In this document: piece by piece, positions 61,164-64,000 of the stretch
Position numbering within the stretch: position 1 is the stretch's first letter
Layout: every line of letters begins with the position of its first letter
Source of the DNA: Oleispira antarctica RB-8
GTDB taxonomy: Bacteria; Pseudomonadota; Gammaproteobacteria; Pseudomonadales; Oceanobacteraceae
DNA length: 64,000 bases
Direction of reading: 5' to 3'
Assembly (NCBI GenBank): GCA_000967895.1
Contig: FO203512.1
Span: 879,582 to 943,581, forward strand
Position numbers and translations under genes: made by a program
Notes under the pieces: generated by a model
What the model saw: the letters and a program-made list of their open reading frames with translations, nothing else
Database searches by the model: none
Told to the model about the DNA's origin: nothing

Positions 61164-61625
61164 ATGAAAAATCGTATTAATGGCAAAAGTTTTGATGTTC
61201 GCATCATGGGTTTCAAAATTCACTTTGAATCGTTCAATATTTCTATTGAAGATAATTCAACGGTGGCAACAAACAACGGTCGCCCAAATGGGGTGCTGTT
61301 GGGTGATATTTCAGCTTCGGGTGAACTTGTAGTAGATACCGCTAATTTTATGTTAATTACGGCAGCGGCAAAGGCGGCGGGTTCTTTTCAAGAATTACCA
61401 ACGTTCCCAATCGATGCCTATGCGGGCGGTGGTAATGCCCGTGGTGTTGAGCTAATGCACGTTCACGCGCATGAATGCAATATGAAAGTATCTGACCTGC
61501 TGAGTATTGATCCTAGCAGCAGCGATAAGACTACGCACAAGATTGATTTTGATGTGACGGGTCAAGACTTCGTTTATATCAATGGTGTGCCGTATGCCAA
61601 AACAACTGAACTAGATTTGGCGTAG
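61164..61625 (+). CDS. Tail tube protein (HP1/K139-type)
   Basis: The product is 153 aa. The opening KNRINGKSFDVRIMGFKIHFESFNISIEDNSTVATNNGRPNGVLLGDISASGELVVDTANFM, and QELPTFPIDAYAGG, match phage tube proteins of the DUF2597 group. It is next to the sheath gene in the expected order. Confidence 0.82.
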   Translation: MKNRINGKSFDVRIMGFKIHFESFNISIEDNSTVATNNGRPNGVLLGDISASGELVVDTANFMLITAAAKAAGSFQELPTFPIDAYAGGGNARGVELMHVHAHECNMKVSDLLSIDPSSSDKTTHKIDFDVTGQDFVYINGVPYAKTTELDLA

Positions 61626-61637
61626 GGGCTTAGCATT

Positions 61638-62093
61638 ATGAAAAAATTAGCACTTACAGTACGCACCGCTATTGAACGTTCATTAGAGAAGTTTGGTTTG
61701 CCAAATGATGAAGCCATTGTGCGTTTGCTATTAATGATTTGCGCACATGAAAGCCGTGGTTTTGTTTGCTGCAAGCAATTAAACGGCGGGCCCGCGTTGG
61801 GGTTGTTTCAAATGGAGCCAAACACGTTTGATTTCGTTCAGGGGTATTTAACCAGGACTAATAAGTTTCCGTTAATCAGTCGGTCAATGATTGTTGAACG
61901 CTTGCTGATTGATGTTGAATTTGCGGCGGCCATGGCGCGGGTTTATTTATGGACCGAACCAACGCCGTTACCTGATGCAGATGATTTGCAAGGTTTGGCA
62001 GAGTACGCAAGTAAATTTTGGAATCGTGGTGGTGAAGGTGAGCCGCACGAATACTTAAATGATTTTAAAATCCATGTTTGGGGAGAAGTTTAG
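61638..62093 (+). CDS. Lysozyme-like endolysin
   Basis: The product is 151 aa. An SLT/lysozyme-type core HESRGFVCCKQLNGGPALGLFQMEPNTFDFV has a catalytic Glu in HES and a GLFQ substrate groove. FWNRGGEGEPHEYLNDF follows. There is no signal peptide, so a holin or pinholin would be needed. It degrades peptidoglycan at lysis. The next two genes are the likely accessory lysis genes. Confidence 0.78.
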   Translation: MKKLALTVRTAIERSLEKFGLPNDEAIVRLLLMICAHESRGFVCCKQLNGGPALGLFQMEPNTFDFVQGYLTRTNKFPLISRSMIVERLLIDVEFAAAMARVYLWTEPTPLPDADDLQGLAEYASKFWNRGGEGEPHEYLNDFKIHVWGEV

Positions 62094-62369
62094 ATGAGTG
62101 AATTTGTAAAAGGTTTGTTTTCTTTAATTACGGGTGGCGCGGGTATTACTTGGACGCTGGTTTGGGAAACGCTAAAGGCAATCATTGGCCGCATTACATG
62201 GCGCGTTGTTTTAGAACGTTTCTTAACGCGTGTTCTGGTTGAAGCGTTAAAGCGATTAAAAACTCTAAGTTCTAATCGCATTGTCGATGAAACGGTTGAT
62301 TCTATTTTATTGCAGTTGCGGGGCGATGGTTTGCTAATGGCAAAAATTGAAAGCAGCAAAAAAAAATAA
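62094..62369 (+). CDS. Small protein downstream of endolysin, possible lysis protein
   Basis: The product is 91 aa, starting directly after the endolysin stop. The N-terminal hydrophobic stretch FVKGLFSLITGGAGITWTLVWETLKAIIG is amphipathic, followed by a basic helical part (RVVLERFLTRVLVEALKRLKTL). It could be a holin or a membrane-associated lysis regulator. No clear family. Confidence 0.55.
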   Translation: MSEFVKGLFSLITGGAGITWTLVWETLKAIIGRITWRVVLERFLTRVLVEALKRLKTLSSNRIVDETVDSILLQLRGDGLLMAKIESSKKK

Positions 62370-62385
62370 AATGGGGAGGGCAAAC

Positions 62386-62643
62386 ATGAAGGATTTAACC
62401 ATTGCTGATTTGAAAGAAATGATTAAGCAGGCCGTTGAAGAAGGCAATAAATCTTCACTTATGAAAGTAGGTATTGATTTGGATGATCCTATCAACGTTC
62501 AGCGTGATCTTGCATTTTCTCGTAAGCAGCGTGAAATTAGTGAAAAAATAACAATGCACGGACGCATGGTTTTAATGGGTCTGTTTTTAACGGGTCTAGG
62601 TACTGTTGTATTAATCGGAATTAAAGAAGCGATTAATAAATAA
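62386..62643 (+). CDS. Small membrane protein, possible holin-related
   Basis: The product is 85 aa from ATG 62386, preceded by a strong GGGGAGGG. The N-terminal half is soluble and helical. A C-terminal membrane helix (MVLMGLFLTGLGTVVLIGI) ends in IKEAINK. P2-like Vibrio phages encode similar proteins between lysis and tail genes. Role uncertain. Confidence 0.6.
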   Translation: MKDLTIADLKEMIKQAVEEGNKSSLMKVGIDLDDPINVQRDLAFSRKQREISEKITMHGRMVLMGLFLTGLGTVVLIGIKEAINK

Positions 62644-62669
62644 TCATTTATTTTTAGAGAGTAACGATC

Positions 62670-62951
62670 ATGGCTAAAGCGAATAAAAAAGCAGTTGTTT
62701 TAAGTGTGGGTGAAGATGAACTACGTTTTGAAGTTGGAATTAACGAATTCAACGGTTTGCAAAACGAAATGTTACCCAACAACAAAGTTGCACCGTCTGA
62801 AAACTTTTTAGTGAAGTGTGTTCATCCTGATGATAAAGACAAAATGATTGATTATTGTGATCAAGGTTTTGCCATTGAATTAGCGCAAGCCGTGGCCGAG
62901 CAGTTCAAACCAGAGTTGGTAATTTCTGTAAAAAAATTGAACGGGTCGTAG
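62670..62951 (+). CDS. Tail assembly chaperone, upstream frame (gpE/gpG-like)
   Basis: The product is 93 aa in the zero frame. It has a beta-rich core (VVLSVGEDELRFEVGINEFNGLQNEMLPNNKVAPSENFLVKCVHPDDKDKM) typical of small tail chaperones. It lies directly before the tape measure gene, where these chaperones are always found. A slippery A AAA AAA at 62930-62936 just before its end allows a shift to the -1 frame, giving a longer 152-aa form. Confidence 0.82.
   Translation: MAKANKKAVVLSVGEDELRFEVGINEFNGLQNEMLPNNKVAPSENFLVKCVHPDDKDKMIDYCDQGFAIELAQAVAEQFKPELVISVKKLNGS
62930..62936 (+). promoter_or_regulatory. Slippery heptamer for -1 ribosomal frameshift
   Basis: In the zero frame codons read GTA AAA AAA TTG. 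The heptamer A-AAA-AAA permits both tRNAs to slip back one base. The -1 frame then continues ATT GAA CGG to the stop at 63125-63127. This matches the programmed frameshift of P2 gpE/E' and lambda gpG/GT, although the slippery sequence differs. Confidence 0.78.
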
Positions 62952-63127
62952 AGTCATTAAAAAGCAATCAACTTAGCCAGGCTAAAGTCTTGGCCAAGTG
63001 GTTGCTGAATGATGATGATCCGGATGAAGAAACAATGGGTGAAGCGGTTTGGCTTTATTCTGATTTAGTAGAAACATTGGCGGGCGTAGTAACAAAAGGA
63101 ATTGGTAAGGCGTTTAGCAAAAGTTAA
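62936..63127 (+). CDS. Tail assembly chaperone frameshift extension (T-domain, -1 frame)
   Basis: A 63-codon open frame (IERVVESLKSNQLSQAKVLA through to KGIGKAFSKS) has no usable start codon of its own before 63035. It overlaps the upstream frame by 16 bp. Expressed after the frameshift, it makes a helical C-terminal extension that would bind the tape measure protein. The end lies 29 bp before the tape measure start. Confidence 0.78.
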   Translation: MERVVESLKSNQLSQAKVLAKWLLNDDDPDEETMGEAVWLYSDLVETLAGVVTKGIGKAFSKS

Positions 63128-63156
63128 ATGAAGTTTGGAAAAGGTGATTAGTTGTA

Positions 63157-64000
63157 ATGAGCATGTCTGCACTCGAAAAATTGACCTTTACCGTTGGACT
63201 AAAAGATTTAGTTAGCCCCACGGCCAAATCAATTAATAATACTATTTCAGGAATGAAAAAAAACGCAACACAGGGTTTTGATGCAATCCGTGGCGGCGCT
63301 GTTGGTTTAGCGGGTGCTGGCTTTGCCATTAAAACCTTCATGCAACCCGTTTACGATATGCAAAAAGCATTGGGCGAAGTTAAATCGCTTGATGTTGCTC
63401 AAAAAGAATTAGATACGCTAACGGCTAAGTCTTTAAAGTTTAGTATTGCCTATGGTGAAAGCGCTACAGATTTCGTGCGTTCAAGCTATGACATTCAAAG
63501 CGCAATTACGGGTTTAGTCGATGGTGAATTGGCTAAGTTTACTAACGCTTCAAACATTCTGGCCAAGGGTACAAAAGCCGACGCGGACACGATCACCAAC
63601 TACATGGGCACCATGTATGGCATTTTTAAAGATCAAGCCAATAAAATGGGTAAGGCTGAATGGGTTGAACAGTTAACAGGACAAACCGCGCAAGCTGTTC
63701 AAATGTTCAAAACCACGGGCGCAGAAATGAGCGGCGCGTTTACCAGCGTTGGCGCAAGTGCTACTTCAAGCGGTATTTCTTTACACGAACAAATGGCAAT
63801 TCTTGGCACGCTGCAATCAACCATGAGCGGAAGCGAAGCGGGCACAAAATACAAAGCGTTTTTATCCGGTGTTGCTGGGGCACAAGAAAAGCTCGGTTTA
63901 CAGTTTACGGATAGCGCGGGCCGTATGCTGCCAATGACTAAAATTCTAAACACGTTAAAAGGTCAGTTTGGCGATACGTTCAGCGAAGCCGAATCATTGG
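63157..64000 (+). CDS. Tail tape measure protein (3' part outside window)
   Basis: The CDS is open to the window end (281 codons shown). The start is ATG 63157 or 63163 after AAGGTGA. The start is SALEKLTFTVGLKDLVSPTAKSINNTISGMKKNATQG. The later TP901-like core region contains FVRSSYDIQSAITGLVDGELAKFTNASNILAKGTKADADTITNYMGTMYGIF and TGAEMSGAFTSVGASATSSGISLHEQMAILGTLQSTMSG. The protein sets tail length. Position directly after the frameshifted chaperone is diagnostic. Confidence 0.92.
   Translation, partial: MSMSALEKLTFTVGLKDLVSPTAKSINNTISGMKKNATQGFDAIRGGAVGLAGAGFAIKTFMQPVYDMQKALGEVKSLDVAQKELDTLTAKSLKFSIAYGESATDFVRSSYDIQSAITGLVDGELAKFTNASNILAKGTKADADTITNYMGTMYGIFKDQANKMGKAEWVEQLTGQTAQAVQMFKTTGAEMSGAFTSVGASATSSGISLHEQMAILGTLQSTMSGSEAGTKYKAFLSGVAGAQEKLGLQFTDSAGRMLPMTKILNTLKGQFGDTFSEAESL

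Larger units (their letters stand above)
40651..64000. mobile_element. P2-like (HP1/K139-type) prophage, left part
   Basis: The left end is the tRNA-Met fragment. Inside are a tyrosine integrase, a CI-like repressor, a replication gene A, an Ogr-like activator and late genes in P2 order (Q, P leftward; O, N, M, L, R, S, FI, FII rightward), then lysis and tail genes. The DUF2586-type sheath and the tube follow HP1/K139 rather than P2. The right end is beyond 64000. The open frames of the capsid, terminase and tail genes suggest an intact prophage. Confidence 0.92.

Noticed and set aside
1-64000. CRISPR array, rRNA genes, intact tRNA genes or insertion sequences
   Set aside because: I saw no regularly spaced direct repeats, no ribosomal RNA, no complete tRNA cloverleaf and no transposase with terminal repeats.

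Overview
The window comes from a Gram-negative, marine-type gammaproteobacterium of moderate-to-low GC. It shows many TonB/porin/lipoprotein envelope genes, a DUF1820 protein, a TIGR02647-like protein and an eutBC/Eat set, which together suggest an Oceanospirillales-like host. That placement is inferred from gene content, not from a marker gene.

Positions 1-40.6 kb are chromosomal. Two adjacent lipoprotein genes (<1-3413, minus) lie divergent to a sensor histidine kinase (3701-5572), which faces its probable LuxR-type response regulator (5620-6234). An ethanolamine-catabolism block follows: an EutR-like AraC regulator, eutB (GTG start at 8071), eutC and an Eat-type permease, with no microcompartment genes. 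Next are another AraC regulator and a diguanylate-cyclase-like protein whose GGDEF motif is degenerate (AGDRF) while its RxxD I-site is kept. A phosphate-scavenging operon preceded by a near-perfect Pho box (14585-14602) encodes a TonB-dependent receptor, a beta-propeller phytase and an alkaline phosphatase. Housekeeping and envelope genes follow (DEAD-box helicase, LysR/azoreductase pair, Bcr-type MFS pump, ABC exporter, porin). Then come a molybdenum hydroxylase operon (IorA/IorB-like, XdhC, MocA), an RNase HI with a viroplasmin-like N-terminus, and moaE. The segment ends with an EF-hand / ECF sigma / small membrane protein / CnrX-like sensor operon behind a perfect 14-bp inverted repeat.

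Positions 40651-64000 are the left part of a P2-like (HP1/K139-type) prophage integrated in a tRNA-Met gene. A 45-bp tRNA 3' fragment marks the left end, with what looks like the tRNA's own terminator just outside it. Inside are two accessory genes, a tyrosine integrase, a CI-like repressor facing a palindromic operator, an early operon of small genes with two related HTH proteins, and a replication gene A. These are followed by an unusual CsrA homologue with an internal duplication or insertion, a four-helix membrane protein, a C5 cytosine methyltransferase and a possible ssDNA-binding protein. Late genes follow P2 order: Ogr-like activator, portal Q and terminase P leftward, then O, N, M, L, R, S, sheath FI, tube FII, a lysozyme-like endolysin, small membrane proteins, a tail-assembly chaperone with a -1 frameshift site (A AAA AAA at 62930-62936), and a tape measure gene cut by the window end. 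The right attachment site and remaining tail genes lie outside the window.
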